64,000 nucleotides of DNA from Rhizobium sp. BK399 (GCF_014194695.1 NZ_JACIAH010000013.1:62001-126000); one strand, 5' to 3'. Shown: positions 17,621 through 27,737, counted from the stretch's first letter. Numbers and translations are program-made. The notes: generated by a model not told the origin, from the sequence alone.

Positions 17621-18655
17621 ATGGGTTTTAAAGTTGCAGTTGCGGGAGCGACCGGAAATGTCGGTCGGGAAATGCTCAACATCCTCTCCGAGCGCGGTTT
17701 CCCTGCCGATGAAGTCGTAGCACTTGCGTCCGCGCGCTCGCAGGGCACGGAAGTGTCCTACGGCGACAAGACGCTGAAGGTCGCAAATCTCGAGAATTAC
17801 GATTTCTCCGACACCGATATCTGCCTGATGTCGGCAGGCGGCGAGGTCTCCAAGAAGTGGTCTCCCAAGATCGGCGCACAGGGTTGCGTTGTCATCGACA
17901 ACTCCTCGGCATGGCGCTACGACGCGGACGTACCGCTGATCGTTCCGGAAGTGAACCCGGACGCCGTTACCCAGTTCACCAAGCGCAATATCATCGCCAA
18001 CCCGAATTGCTCGACTGCACAGCTCGTCGTTGCTCTCAAGCCGCTGCACGACTTCGCCAAGATCAAGCGCGTCGTTGTTTCGACCTATCAATCGGTTTCC
18101 GGCGCCGGCAAGGATGGTATGGACGAGCTGTTCAACCAGACCCGCGCCGTCTTCGTAGCGGATCCGATCGAGAACAAGAAGTTCACGAAGCGTATTGCCT
18201 TCAACGTCATTCCGCACATCGATAGCTTCATGGAAGACGGCTACACGAAGGAAGAGTGGAAGGTTCTCGCCGAAACCAAGAAGATGCTCGATCCGAAGAT
18301 CAAGGTGACCTGCACGGCAGTTCGCGTTCCGGTCTTCATTGGCCACTCCGAGTCGGTCAACATCGAGTTCGAGAACGAAATCACTGCCGATCAGGCACGC
18401 GATATCCTGCGCGAAGCTCCGGGCTGCCTCGTCATCGACAAGCGCGAGAACGGTGGCTACATCACGCCATACGAGTCTGCCGGAGAAGACGCGACCTACA
18501 TCTCGCGCATCCGCGAAGATGCGACGGTCGAGAACGGCCTGAACATGTGGGTGGTTTCCGACAACCTTCGCAAGGGGGCTGCGCTCAACGCGATCCAGAT
18601 CGCCGAGCTTCTCATCAATCGCGGACTTGTGAAGCCACGCAAGAAGGCAGCCTAA
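17621..18655 (+). CDS. asd: Aspartate-semialdehyde dehydrogenase
   Basis: A 344-residue cytosolic enzyme that reduces aspartyl-4-phosphate to aspartate semialdehyde with NADPH, the branch point to lysine, diaminopimelate, methionine and threonine. The N-terminal nucleotide site VAVAGATGNVGREML (residues 4-18), the active-site cysteine motif NPNCSTAQL near residue 128, and the histidine region HSESVNIEF near 242 are all present. The length is normal. AGAGAGC lies 8-14 bases ahead of the ATG. Confidence 0.97.
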   Translation: MGFKVAVAGATGNVGREMLNILSERGFPADEVVALASARSQGTEVSYGDKTLKVANLENYDFSDTDICLMSAGGEVSKKWSPKIGAQGCVVIDNSSAWRYDADVPLIVPEVNPDAVTQFTKRNIIANPNCSTAQLVVALKPLHDFAKIKRVVVSTYQSVSGAGKDGMDELFNQTRAVFVADPIENKKFTKRIAFNVIPHIDSFMEDGYTKEEWKVLAETKKMLDPKIKVTCTAVRVPVFIGHSESVNIEFENEITADQARDILREAPGCLVIDKRENGGYITPYESAGEDATYISRIREDATVENGLNMWVVSDNLRKGAALNAIQIAELLINRGLVKPRKKAA

Positions 18656-18709
18656 CCAACTGTTAACTGTGATTTGTTAAGTCCCGCTTATTAAGGTAGG
18701 GCTTGCTGG

Positions 18710-18740
18710 GCGCGGGTTTGCCGTTTTCGGCCTCCCGCGC
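18710..18740 (+). terminator. Possible hairpin after asd
   Basis: GCGCGGG pairs with CCCGCGC and encloses a smaller stem GCCG-TTTT-CGGC. It starts 55 bases after the asd stop. No T-tract follows, so its role as a terminator is uncertain. Confidence 0.35.
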
Positions 18741-18828
18741 TTGCCAATTCAAAGACGGTGACAATATTGCCGGAAGCGGGCAGCTGGCCCGGTTTGAAGG
18801 CTAGTCAGATCGGGATCGGGGTATCTCC

Positions 18829-19647
18829 ATGCGCATGACGAAATTTTTGCTGGCAGCTGCGGCGGCCTGTACTCTCCACGCAGTTCCGGCAGCGGCCACA
18901 GCCGCCCAGTGCGGCAATAACGGTGCCGGCTTCGACGCCTGGGTTGGCGAGTTCAAGCAAGAGGCTGCTGCGAACGGCGTGAGCCCGTCGGTTCTTGATC
19001 GCGCTTTTGCGAACGTTTCCTATAACAGACCGACCATCGCCGCAGACCGCGGCCAGAAGAGCTTCAAGCTTTCCTTCGACGCTTTCATGCAGAAGCGCGG
19101 CGGTGCAACGATCATTTCCCGTGGTAAGGGTATGAAGCGTGCCAATGCTGCGCTCTTTGCATCGATCGAACGCCGATATGGTGTTCCCGCTGGCCCGCTG
19201 ATCGCGATCTGGGGCATGGAGACCGGCTTCGGCAGCTACATGGGCAACCAGCACACCATGTCGGCCGTATCGACACTTGCTTACGATTGCCGGCGCTCTG
19301 ATTATTTCACCGATCAGCTTTACGCAGCGCTTCAACTCGTCTCGGAAGGCTACCTCAGCCCGCAGGCGCGAGGCGCCGCGCACGGCGAGATTGGCCAGAC
19401 GCAGTTTCTGCCACGCAATGTCGTGCGCTTCGGCGCCGATGGCGACGGCGACGGTCGCGTCGACATGGTCGGCTCGCGCGCGGATGCGCTGGCCTCGACG
19501 GCTAATTTCCTGAAGGGCCATGGTTGGCAGGCCGGCGCCGGCTATCAGCCCGGCGAACCCAACTTTGCAGCGATCGCCGGCTGGAATGCCGCGACGGTCT
19601 ATCAGCAGGCCATTGCCTACATCGGCCAGCAGATCGACGGAAACTGA
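18829..19647 (+). CDS. Lytic murein transglycosylase (MltB/GH103 type)
   Basis: A 272-residue exported protein. Residues 1 to about 27 form a signal peptide (MRMTKFLLAAAAACTLHAVP...ATAAQC). A Cys right after the alanines could be a lipobox, but it fits poorly. The catalytic-domain motif GMETGFGSYMG near residue 127 carries the general-acid Glu of GH103 transglycosylases; LAYDCRRSDYF and GQTQFLPRN are further family signatures. The enzyme cleaves the MurNAc-GlcNAc bond of peptidoglycan forming 1,6-anhydro ends. The domain ends at the C-terminus with no peptidoglycan-binding repeat. A strong terminator follows. Confidence 0.92.
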   Translation: MRMTKFLLAAAAACTLHAVPAAATAAQCGNNGAGFDAWVGEFKQEAAANGVSPSVLDRAFANVSYNRPTIAADRGQKSFKLSFDAFMQKRGGATIISRGKGMKRANAALFASIERRYGVPAGPLIAIWGMETGFGSYMGNQHTMSAVSTLAYDCRRSDYFTDQLYAALQLVSEGYLSPQARGAAHGEIGQTQFLPRNVVRFGADGDGDGRVDMVGSRADALASTANFLKGHGWQAGAGYQPGEPNFAAIAGWNAATVYQQAIAYIGQQIDGN

Positions 19648-19667
19648 GAATCCAACACTGAGCCACG

Positions 19668-19698
19668 AGCGCCGAACTGAAGTTCGGCGCTTTTTATT
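19668..19698 (+). terminator. Rho-independent terminator after the lytic transglycosylase
   Basis: Perfect 11-bp stem AGCGCCGAACT / AGTTCGGCGCT with a GA loop, followed by TTTTATTT. It separates this gene from the convergent carbonic anhydrase gene. Confidence 0.9.
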
Positions 19699-19703
19699 TG
19701 GGC

Positions 19704-20345
19704 TTAGACATCCGGTCGAATGAAGTCGCGGGTTTCGGCATCCATCACCCACAGTTCACCGGTCGAAATGTCGAACCATGCTCCATGAAGCGCGATCTCA
19801 CCGGCCTCTTCCAAGGCCTTGATGTTCGGGAATGTCCTGAGATTCTCAATCGAATTGCGGATCGATACTCGCTCGAGTGCAGTTTGACGCTCGGCGGCAG
19901 TCATCACGTCGTTGGCGCCGATCTGTTCTGCCGCAGGCTTCACGAGCGACATCCAGCGTCCAATAAAGTCACCGGGAGAAAGAGGTTCAGCGCTCGGGTC
20001 CAGAGCCGCCCTAATGCCACCACAACGGCCGTGGCCCATGACGACGATATCTGTAACCTTCAGGGCCTGAACCGCAAATTCCAGCGCGGCAGACGTCGAG
20101 TGGAAATGCCCATCCGGCTCATAGGGCGGCACCATGTTGGCGACATTCCGGACGACGAAAAGTTCGCCCGGGCCGGCGTCGAAAATCAGTTCGGGCGCAG
20201 CACGGGAATCCGAGCAGGCTACCACAAGCGTACTGGGGTTCTGCCCGTGCTCCGCTAGTGTCCGATAGCGATCACGGGCGTCCGCATAACGCCCGTTCAT
20301 AAAGTTGCGATAACCGTCTAGAAGGGTGCTTGGAAAATGCTGCAT
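19704..20345 (-). CDS. Beta-class carbonic anhydrase
   Basis: A 213-residue enzyme for interconversion of CO2 and bicarbonate. Zinc ligands of the beta class are present: CSDSR near residue 45 (Cys plus the Asp-Arg dyad) and H-x2-C in VMGHGRCGG near 103. The length is normal for the cytosolic form. The gene converges on the lytic transglycosylase gene, only a terminator apart. No signal peptide is seen. Confidence 0.95.
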   Translation of the reverse strand: MQHFPSTLLDGYRNFMNGRYADARDRYRTLAEHGQNPSTLVVACSDSRAAPELIFDAGPGELFVVRNVANMVPPYEPDGHFHSTSAALEFAVQALKVTDIVVMGHGRCGGIRAALDPSAEPLSPGDFIGRWMSLVKPAAEQIGANDVMTAAERQTALERVSIRNSIENLRTFPNIKALEEAGEIALHGAWFDISTGELWVMDAETRDFIRPDV

Positions 20346-20401
20346 GATCTTCGATTACAGCCTGCGCAATACAAGATCAATATCGCACCGCACGATAGCC
20401 G

Positions 20402-21277
20402 CTAGCCCTTGCGCCTTTGGGCCGGATGCAGCAGGCGCCTCATCTGAACCATTGCCATCGGCGTTGTCAGGCTCGAGGAGTCGCTCGCAAGCGTCAGTTC
20501 ATCGCTGCCCCGCTTCACAGCGCGAGCAAGCACCTCATAGACGCTTGCCGTTGCAAGCTGGAGCGCCTTTTCGTCCTCCATGCCGGAGAGAAGCCGCGAT
20601 AGAAACAGGGCCGCAAGGAGATCGCCAAGACCATTCGGCGGCTTGTCGATAAGGCGATGTTCCGCCAACAGCGCGTGGCGCCCCGAAAGATAGAGGTTCC
20701 CCGTGCCGCCTGCCATCATCGGCACGGCTGACGTTACCAGCATGCGAGACGGCCCCAGCGACAGCGCGGCATCCATGATCGCCGTATTGTCATCCAGCGA
20801 GGCGCCAACGAGCCAAGCAAGCTCATAGCGATTGGGCGTCGCAAGCGACGCGAGGGGTATCAGATGATCCCTGATCGCCTCCGCCGTTGCCTGCGGCACA
20901 TAGAGCCCACCCAGGTCCCCCATCACCGGATCGCAGACATAAAACAATTCAGGCTTTCGTTCGCGCAAAGCAGTCACGAGCCGGGCAACCGAGCGTGCCT
21001 GCGCCGCATTGCCGAAATAGCCCGAAAGAACGGCCTTCACTTCGCCGATCCACGGCGCGCGGATGAGATCCTCAATCGCCGCGTCAAAATCTGCTTCGGT
21101 AAATGTCAGCCGCGTTGACCGACCATGGCCGGGATGCCAGGGGAGCACGATCGTCGGCAGCGCCCAGACCTGGTGGCCGAGGGTCTCCAGCGCAAAGACC
21201 GCCGCGCGATTTCCGACAGAACCACGCACAACATGGCTGGAGATGACGATGACAGTTCCTGCAGCACTTTCCGACAT
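20402..21277 (-). CDS. pdxY: Pyridoxal kinase
   Basis: A 291-residue ribokinase-family enzyme that phosphorylates pyridoxal to PLP in vitamin B6 salvage. Visible features: VISSHVVRGSVGNRAA near residue 12 (substrate region), YVCDPVMGD near 110, TPNRYEL near 140, and the anion-hole/catalytic NGLGDLLAALFLS near 220. ATG 21277 has GGAG six bases upstream; the frame stays open for another 51 codons but that part does not resemble the family. The gene is divergent from the glutamate dehydrogenase gene across a 253-base gap. Confidence 0.9.
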   Translation of the reverse strand: MSESAAGTVIVISSHVVRGSVGNRAAVFALETLGHQVWALPTIVLPWHPGHGRSTRLTFTEADFDAAIEDLIRAPWIGEVKAVLSGYFGNAAQARSVARLVTALRERKPELFYVCDPVMGDLGGLYVPQATAEAIRDHLIPLASLATPNRYELAWLVGASLDDNTAIMDAALSLGPSRMLVTSAVPMMAGGTGNLYLSGRHALLAEHRLIDKPPNGLGDLLAALFLSRLLSGMEDEKALQLATASVYEVLARAVKRGSDELTLASDSSSLTTPMAMVQMRRLLHPAQRRKG

Positions 21278-21530
21278 GATGCTCCACTCAGCTTTCGACA
21301 CCCGTTGATCCCCTTTTTGCTGCTTCACTGTCAACCGCTCTTCATAGAGACATGAAAACGTCGGCTCGGGAAATTTCCACATATCTACGACGAAGCAAAA
21401 TCTTTCGAAAATTTGCGTTGCGGTGGCCAAAAACGCATGAAAGCTGCCTCAGAAAGCGCTCATTTAGAGATTCTTTCGTCAAATCTTCTGCTACTTTGCG
21501 CCAAATCGAGGAGATGAGGGAGTATCTGCG

Positions 21531-24500
21531 ATGGCTGGTCGAAACAATCCGAAACGAGAAAAACAGCTTGAAAGCGCGACCAAAATCGCGGCTGCAACCG
21601 GGGAAACCTATCTCGATCCTGATATCCTCTTTGGGCGTGCCAGCGGCGATGACCTGGAGCAATACACACCGGAGATGTTGGCGCTTTCCGCCGTTCATTC
21701 GGCCAAGGAACTGGCTGCCTGGGGCAGCAACTCGGCACGTATCACCATCGATACGATTGCCGACGTGGAGCCGGGCGGTGTTGCGGTATCCATTCTCTCG
21801 GTGACCGACCGCAACATGCCGTTCCTGTATGAATCGGTGATGGGCGAGGTTACCAGCAGCTATCGCGACCTTTACATGGCCGTGCATCCGATCCTGGTGA
21901 TGGAGCCCGGCAAGGCTCCCGAACTTTACTCCGCTGATCTCCCGAGCGAGCCGGCCAATCGCGTCAGTCACATCCAGCTACATCTTGCGCCCCTGACAGC
22001 GGCCCAGGCCGCTGAGCTTGTCAAGCGAGTGAAAACGGTGGTCGAGCAAGTGCGGGTAACGGTATCCGACTGGAGACCCATGCTGGATAAGCTTGGAACG
22101 GTGATCGATGAGCTTTCCGCCTACAATGCCAGCCGGCGGAAGACTGAACGGGACGAAGCGCTTGCCTTCCTGACCTGGCTCCGCGACGCAAATTTCACCT
22201 TCCTCGGCATGCGGGAGTATGTCTACTCCGGCAAGGGCGCGAGCGCGAAGGTCGAACGCGACAAGGGCACGGGTCTTGGCATCCTGTCGAACCCCGACGT
22301 TCTCGTTCTGCGCACCGGCAAGGATGCGGTGACGACGACCCCGGAAATCCTGGCATTCCTGGATGGCCCGGACTTCCTGATCGTGACCAAGGCCAATGTG
22401 AAGTCGATCGTCCATCGCCGCGCCTACATGGACTATGTGGGGGTCAAGCGCTTCGACGCCGACGGCAATGTGACGGGCGAACTGCGTATTGTCGGTCTGT
22501 TCACCTCGACTGCCTACACGTCGCTTGCAAGCGATATCCCGCTGCTCCGCTCCAAGATCGAGCGAGTGAAGGAACATTTCGGCTTCGACCCAATGAGCCA
22601 CTCGGGCCGTATGCTCGATAACACGCTGGAATCTTATCCGCGCGACGACCTCTTCCAGATCGACACACCGCTTCTGGCCGGCTTCGCCGAGCAGATCAAC
22701 GATCTTGCCGATCGGCCGCGTGTCCGAGTCCTGCCGCGCATAGACCATTTCGACCGATTTGTATCGGTGATCGTTTACGTCCCACGCGAAGAGTATGACT
22801 CGATCGTGCGTGAGAAGATCGGGACCTATCTGAAGACCGTCTACGATGGCCGTGTCTCGGCCTACTATCCGGCTTTCCCGGAGGGTGGTGTCGCACGCGT
22901 CCACTTCATCATCGGCCGGTCCGGAGGCAAGACCCCTCGCGTACCGCAGGCAAAGCTGGAAGAAGCCATTCGCGCCATCACCGCGCGGTGGGATGATCGG
23001 TTCGAAGCCCTAGCCGGGCCGAAGGCCCCTCAGTTGCACGTAAGCCACGCCTTCCAGGATCTCTTCCCGCCGGAAGAAACCTTTTACGATCTCGAGGATA
23101 TCGCCGCCTGCGCGGCCGGGGAGCCGATCCGCATCGCGTTCTACACGCGGGAAAAAGACGGCGTTGAGCTGCTTTGCCTGAAGATCTTCCATTCCGGCGG
23201 CCAACTTGCCCTGTCCCGCCGCGTACCGCTGCTTGAAAACCTCGGCTTCAACGTCATTAGTGAGGGAACATTCGACATCGACGTAACCCTCCACGGCGGC
23301 GCGGAAACGCTGGTTGTGTTGCATGATATGGAACTGGAGCCGCGGGGGGGCATACAAATCGACCTTCACCGTCATGGCGAAATGCTGGAAGAAGCATTCC
23401 TAGCTGCATTCAGCGGCGTCATCGACAACGACAACTTCAACCGGCTCATCGTTTCGGCCGGATTGACTGCACGCGAAACCAGCGTACTTCGCGCCTATGC
23501 GCGCTACCTGCGTCAGGCGGGCATTCCCTACTCGCTGGATTACATCGCTACGACGCTGGACAAGTATCCGGTCATCGCGGCAATGATATTCCGGCTGTTC
23601 TACGACGCGCTCGATCCCAAGATCTCCGAGAAGGTACGGATCAAGAAGGCGGCCGAGCATCATCAGAGGATCGAGGCGGCTCTCTCCGATGTGCCGAGCC
23701 TCGATGATGATCGCATCCTTCGCCGTTACGTCAACGTAGTGGACGCCACCTTGAGGACAAATTACTTCCAACGCAATGCGGACGGCTCGCCGAAGGCGAT
23801 GCTGGCCTTCAAGCTGGATCCGCATCTGGTCGACGGACTCCCTGAACCGCGACCATTCCGCGAGATGTTCGTCTACGGCGTCGAAGTCGAAGGTGTCCAT
23901 CTGCGCTTCGGCAAGGTGGCGCGTGGCGGCTTGCGTTGGTCGGACCGTGCCGAAGATTACCGGACCGAAGTACTCGGCCTGGTGAAGGCACAGCAGGTCA
24001 AGAACGCCGTCATTGTACCGGTCGGCGCCAAAGGCGGCTTCTACCCGAAGAAACTGCCGGCTGGCGGCAGCCGCGACGAAGTCTTCAATGCCGGCCGCGA
24101 GGCTTACAAGACCTATATCCGCACGTTGCTGTCCATTACTGACAACATCAGTGGCCCCGATATCGTGCCGCCAATGGATACGGTGAGGCTCGACGGCGAC
24201 GACCCCTACTTCGTCGTGGCAGCCGACAAGGGAACTGCGACTTTCTCGGACACCGCCAACGCGCTTGCTCAGGAAGCGGGCTTCTGGCTCGATGATGCCT
24301 TCGCCTCGGGCGGATCGGCTGGCTATGACCACAAGAAGATGGGGATCACCGCTCGCGGCGCCTGGGAAACGGTAAAGCGCCACTTCCGCGAAATGGACAT
24401 CGACATCCAGACCGCGCCGTTCACGGTCGCCGGCGTCGGCGACATGTCGGGCGACGTCTTCGGCAACGGCATGCTGTTGTCGCCCAAAATCCGGCTGATT

Positions 24501-26306
24501 GCGGCCTTCGACCATCGCGACATCGTCATCGATCCCGATCCAGATATGGCGAAGACGCTTGCCGAAAGGCAGCGACTCTTCAACCTGGCACGGTCGAGCT
24601 GGCAGGATTTCGACAAGAGCGTCCTTTCGAAAGGTGCGATGATTTTTTCGCGCTCGGCAAAGTCCGTCACTCTGACGCCGGAAGCGGTGGCTGCGATTGG
24701 CATCGACAAGGCCGTAGCAACGCCGTTCGAGATCATGACGGCCATCTTGAAGAGCCCGGTCGACCTGCTTTGGTTCGGTGGCATCGGCACCTACGTTAAG
24801 GCGCCGTCGGAAACCGATGCTGAAGTCGGCGATCGTGCCAACGACCCAATTCGCGTTGTTGCCGAAGACGTGCGCGCCAAGGTGATCGGCGAAGGCGCAA
24901 ACCTTGGTGTCACACAGAAAGGTCGTATCGCCTATGGAATGCGAGGCGGGCGCTGCAATTCCGACGCAATCGACAATTCGGCCGGCGTCAACACGTCCGA
25001 CGTCGAGGTCAATATCAAGATTGCTCTCGCAGCAGCAATGCACGACGGTCGCCTGACTCGGTCAAAGCGCGATCAGCTTCTTTCTTCCATGACGGACGAG
25101 GTCGGCAGGCTCGTGCTGCGGAACAACTATTTGCAGTCTCTCGCGATATCGCTGACCGAGCGCAAGGGCACTGCCAACGGGCTGGAACTTGCTCGGCTCA
25201 TGACAGTGCTCGAAGGCGCAAAGCAGCTGAACCGGAAGGTGGAGACCCTTCCCGACGACACGGTCCTCGCGGAACGCTATACCGCTGGCAAGCCGCTCAC
25301 CCGACCCGAAATCGGCGTTCTGCTGTCCTATGCGAAGATCGTGCTGTTCGACGCATTGGCTGCCAGCGATCTGCCGGACGATCCCTATTTCGCGGCAACA
25401 CTTTCGAACTACTTCCCCGCAAAGATGCGCAAGACGAACGCGTCGGATATCGATACCCACCGTCTACGGCGCGAGATCATTGCGACAGTGTTGGCAAACG
25501 AGGCCATCAACCGCGGCGGCCCAAGCTTTGCCATCAGCATGACGGATGCGACGGCGGCATCCGCGCCTGAGGTTGTTCGGGCCGCGATAATCGCCCGCGA
25601 TGGGTTTGACCTCAGCCGACTCTGGGCGGAGACAGACGCATTGGATGGCAAGATTTCCGGCCAGATGCAGAACCGCATCTACGAGGAAATCAGTCATACG
25701 TTCACGGTGCTGACCCGCCTGCTCCTGAAGACTCAGATGACCAAGGGCGATATATCCGCAACTGTCGAGGGACTTCAGACTGCCCTCAAGAAGCTCAAGC
25801 CGATTTTCGCCAACCAGACGGTGCCGGAGCTCGAAGCGCGGCAGCAGGAGTATCGTGACGCCGGTGTGCCGGATAAGTTGGCCGCCGAGATCTCGGGGCT
25901 GCTCGGCTTTGCCCTCGTACCTGAGATCATGCAAATCGCTGCCCGCACGGGCGAACCGCTGGCGCGTGCCGCGGAAAGCTATTTTGCTGTCTCCCAGACC
26001 TTCCGGATCGGGCGCTTGCTTGCCGCCGGCTCACGGATCATCACGGCTGACCACTATGAAAACCTGGCGCTGGCCCGCAGCATCGACCAGATCGCAAGCG
26101 CGCGACGCGATATCGTCATTTCGGCACTTGCCAACCACGGTAAGGACAAGCTTCCGGTCCAAGCTTGGCATGCAGGCGATCGCATCAGGATCAACCGGAT
26201 AGCGGAGGAACTGTCGGGGTTGAGCGACAGCGGCGACCCGAACCTTGCCCGTATCACCGTGGCGGCTGGTCTGTTGACCGATCTTGCGCGCGACGGGGCT
26301 AGGTGA
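21531..26306 (+). CDS. NAD-specific glutamate dehydrogenase, large (180-kDa) type
   Basis: A 1591-residue enzyme that oxidatively deaminates glutamate to 2-oxoglutarate. The N-terminal half (about 1-690) is the regulatory region with ACT-like folds typical of this class; the dehydrogenase core lies around residues 720-1250, with KVARGGLRWSDRAEDYRTE near 800 and GAKGGFYPKK near 832 carrying the catalytic lysine, and the nucleotide-binding segment GVGDMSGDVFGNGML near 970. The length matches the family (about 1580-1630). GAGGAG at 21508-21513 is a little far from ATG 21531; GAGGGAG at 21515-21521 is better placed. In Caulobacter the homologue GdhZ also influences cell division; whether that holds here is unknown. 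Confidence 0.96.
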   Translation: MAGRNNPKREKQLESATKIAAATGETYLDPDILFGRASGDDLEQYTPEMLALSAVHSAKELAAWGSNSARITIDTIADVEPGGVAVSILSVTDRNMPFLYESVMGEVTSSYRDLYMAVHPILVMEPGKAPELYSADLPSEPANRVSHIQLHLAPLTAAQAAELVKRVKTVVEQVRVTVSDWRPMLDKLGTVIDELSAYNASRRKTERDEALAFLTWLRDANFTFLGMREYVYSGKGASAKVERDKGTGLGILSNPDVLVLRTGKDAVTTTPEILAFLDGPDFLIVTKANVKSIVHRRAYMDYVGVKRFDADGNVTGELRIVGLFTSTAYTSLASDIPLLRSKIERVKEHFGFDPMSHSGRMLDNTLESYPRDDLFQIDTPLLAGFAEQINDLADRPRVRVLPRIDHFDRFVSVIVYVPREEYDSIVREKIGTYLKTVYDGRVSAYYPAFPEGGVARVHFIIGRSGGKTPRVPQAKLEEAIRAITARWDDRFEALAGPKAPQLHVSHAFQDLFPPEETFYDLEDIAACAAGEPIRIAFYTREKDGVELLCLKIFHSGGQLALSRRVPLLENLGFNVISEGTFDIDVTLHGGAETLVVLHDMELEPRGGIQIDLHRHGEMLEEAFLAAFSGVIDNDNFNRLIVSAGLTARETSVLRAYARYLRQAGIPYSLDYIATTLDKYPVIAAMIFRLFYDALDPKISEKVRIKKAAEHHQRIEAALSDVPSLDDDRILRRYVNVVDATLRTNYFQRNADGSPKAMLAFKLDPHLVDGLPEPRPFREMFVYGVEVEGVHLRFGKVARGGLRWSDRAEDYRTEVLGLVKAQQVKNAVIVPVGAKGGFYPKKLPAGGSRDEVFNAGREAYKTYIRTLLSITDNISGPDIVPPMDTVRLDGDDPYFVVAADKGTATFSDTANALAQEAGFWLDDAFASGGSAGYDHKKMGITARGAWETVKRHFREMDIDIQTAPFTVAGVGDMSGDVFGNGMLLSPKIRLIAAFDHRDIVIDPDPDMAKTLAERQRLFNLARSSWQDFDKSVLSKGAMIFSRSAKSVTLTPEAVAAIGIDKAVATPFEIMTAILKSPVDLLWFGGIGTYVKAPSETDAEVGDRANDPIRVVAEDVRAKVIGEGANLGVTQKGRIAYGMRGGRCNSDAIDNSAGVNTSDVEVNIKIALAAAMHDGRLTRSKRDQLLSSMTDEVGRLVLRNNYLQSLAISLTERKGTANGLELARLMTVLEGAKQLNRKVETLPDDTVLAERYTAGKPLTRPEIGVLLSYAKIVLFDALAASDLPDDPYFAATLSNYFPAKMRKTNASDIDTHRLRREIIATVLANEAINRGGPSFAISMTDATAASAPEVVRAAIIARDGFDLSRLWAETDALDGKISGQMQNRIYEEISHTFTVLTRLLLKTQMTKGDISATVEGLQTALKKLKPIFANQTVPELEARQQEYRDAGVPDKLAAEISGLLGFALVPEIMQIAARTGEPLARAAESYFAVSQTFRIGRLLAAGSRIITADHYENLALARSIDQIASARRDIVISALANHGKDKLPVQAWHAGDRIRINRIAEELSGLSDSGDPNLARITVAAGLLTDLARDGAR

Positions 26307-26307
26307 G

Positions 26308-26338
26308 ACAGTTCCGCTCGGAATCAGGAGCGGACTGT
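26308..26338 (+). promoter_or_regulatory. Hairpin covering the ribosome-binding site and start codon of the MFS gene
   Basis: ACAGT(T)CCGCTC pairs with GAGCGGACTGT: 11 base pairs with one bulged T and an 8-base loop. It starts two bases after the glutamate dehydrogenase stop. The AGGAG ribosome-binding site (26326-26330) and the first two bases of the GTG start (26337) are in or beside the 3' arm, so folding would block initiation. Confidence 0.55.
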
Positions 26339-27722
26339 GAATCGCATCGACTGGACGGGAACGCAGCCGGCTAGGGCATCGGAGAAGGGCATCTGGGGCT
26401 GGATGCTCTTTGACTGGGCAGCCCAGCCATTCTTCACTGTTGTAACGACCTTCATCTTCGGTCCCTACTTCGTGTCGCGCCTGACTGCCGATCCGGTCTC
26501 CGCCCAGGCAATGTGGAGCAACATGGCGACGATCTCTTCGGTGATCATCGCCATTTTGTCGCCAATCCTCGGCTCCATCGCCGATCAGTCCGGCGCCCGA
26601 AAGCCCTGGATCGCGTTTTTCGCGGTGATCAAGATTGCGAGCCTCTTCGGCCTTTGGTTTGCAGCGCCCGGCTCACCGTTGATCTACCCAATAATCTTCA
26701 TGATCCTGGCCTCGATCGCGGCCGAGTTCTCGATCGTCTTCAATGATTCCATGATGCCTCGGCTCGTCAGCAAAGACGAGGTCGGCAAACTATCCAATAC
26801 GGCCTGGGGCCTCGGCTATCTCGGCGGGATGATTGTTCTTATCGCCGTCGTGGTCCTGCTCGCCGGCAATCTCGAATCCGGCAAAACAATTCTTGGTCTC
26901 GATCCGTTGTTCGGTCTCGATCCGCACCAGGGCGAAGATGCCCGTATCACTGGGCCGATCTCGGCTGTCTGGTATCTGATCTTCATTCTGCCGATGTTCT
27001 TTTTCACACCTGACATCAGCAAGGGCCTTCCGTTTGGCGCTGCGGTGCGAGCCGGCTTTACCGAGTTGAAGAGTACACTTGCCGAACTCAAGCATCGCCG
27101 TGGCATTGTTCGCTTCCTCATCGCCCGGATGATCTATCAGGATGGCGTCAACGGGCTGCTGATCCTCGGCGGCGCTTTTGCTGCCGGAATGTTCGGCTGG
27201 GCGACGATTGAGATCGGGATCTACGGAATCATACTCAACGTCGTTGCGATCTTCGGCTGCATCATTGCCGGTCGCGTTGATCGGCGTATAGGCTCTAAGT
27301 CGACGATCGTTATCAGCCTGACAATGTTGCTGATCGCCACTATCGGGATAGTGTCGACCGGGCCTGGATACACTCTCTTTGGTTTGCTGAAGCTGCCAAC
27401 CGCCGATTCCGGCGGCCTCTTCGGTACGGCAGCGGAGAAGGCATACATTGCCTACGGTCTGCTGATCGGTCTTGCCTTCGGCCCGGTGCAGGCGTCCTCG
27501 CGGTCCTATCTCGCGCGCAGCGTAAGCCTGAGCGAGGCCGGTCGCTATTTTGGCATCTACGCGCTGTCAGGGCGCGCTACGAGCTTTCTGGCGACGCTGT
27601 TCTTTTCCGCCGTAACCTATGCGACCGGTTCGTCGCGCTTGGGAATGGCAACACTGGTAATCTTCCTCGCTGCAGGACTGGTCCTGCTTTTCCGTACGCC
27701 CTATCCAGCGGACAGGGCGTAA
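26337..27722 (+). CDS. MFS transporter, UMF1/Atg22-like family
   Basis: A 461-residue inner-membrane transporter with about 12 hydrophobic segments. The N-terminal WGWMLFDWAAQPFFTVVTTF and SPILGSIADQSGARKPW (loop 2-3 motif near residue 80) match the UMF1 group related to Atg22. GTG 26337 is the start, chosen because AGGAG sits six bases upstream and no ATG is available. It follows glutamate dehydrogenase by 30 bases, so export or uptake linked to amino-acid catabolism is a possible role. The substrate is unknown. Confidence 0.85.
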   Translation: MNRIDWTGTQPARASEKGIWGWMLFDWAAQPFFTVVTTFIFGPYFVSRLTADPVSAQAMWSNMATISSVIIAILSPILGSIADQSGARKPWIAFFAVIKIASLFGLWFAAPGSPLIYPIIFMILASIAAEFSIVFNDSMMPRLVSKDEVGKLSNTAWGLGYLGGMIVLIAVVVLLAGNLESGKTILGLDPLFGLDPHQGEDARITGPISAVWYLIFILPMFFFTPDISKGLPFGAAVRAGFTELKSTLAELKHRRGIVRFLIARMIYQDGVNGLLILGGAFAAGMFGWATIEIGIYGIILNVVAIFGCIIAGRVDRRIGSKSTIVISLTMLLIATIGIVSTGPGYTLFGLLKLPTADSGGLFGTAAEKAYIAYGLLIGLAFGPVQASSRSYLARSVSLSEAGRYFGIYALSGRATSFLATLFFSAVTYATGSSRLGMATLVIFLAAGLVLLFRTPYPADRA

Positions 27723-27737
27723 CGGCAGCCCACGGGT

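Noticed and set aside
23400..25043. A 547-codon open frame on the minus strand inside the glutamate dehydrogenase gene
   Set aside because: It mirrors a strongly conserved enzyme and is explained by high-GC codon bias, which leaves antisense frames open. The translation has no domain.
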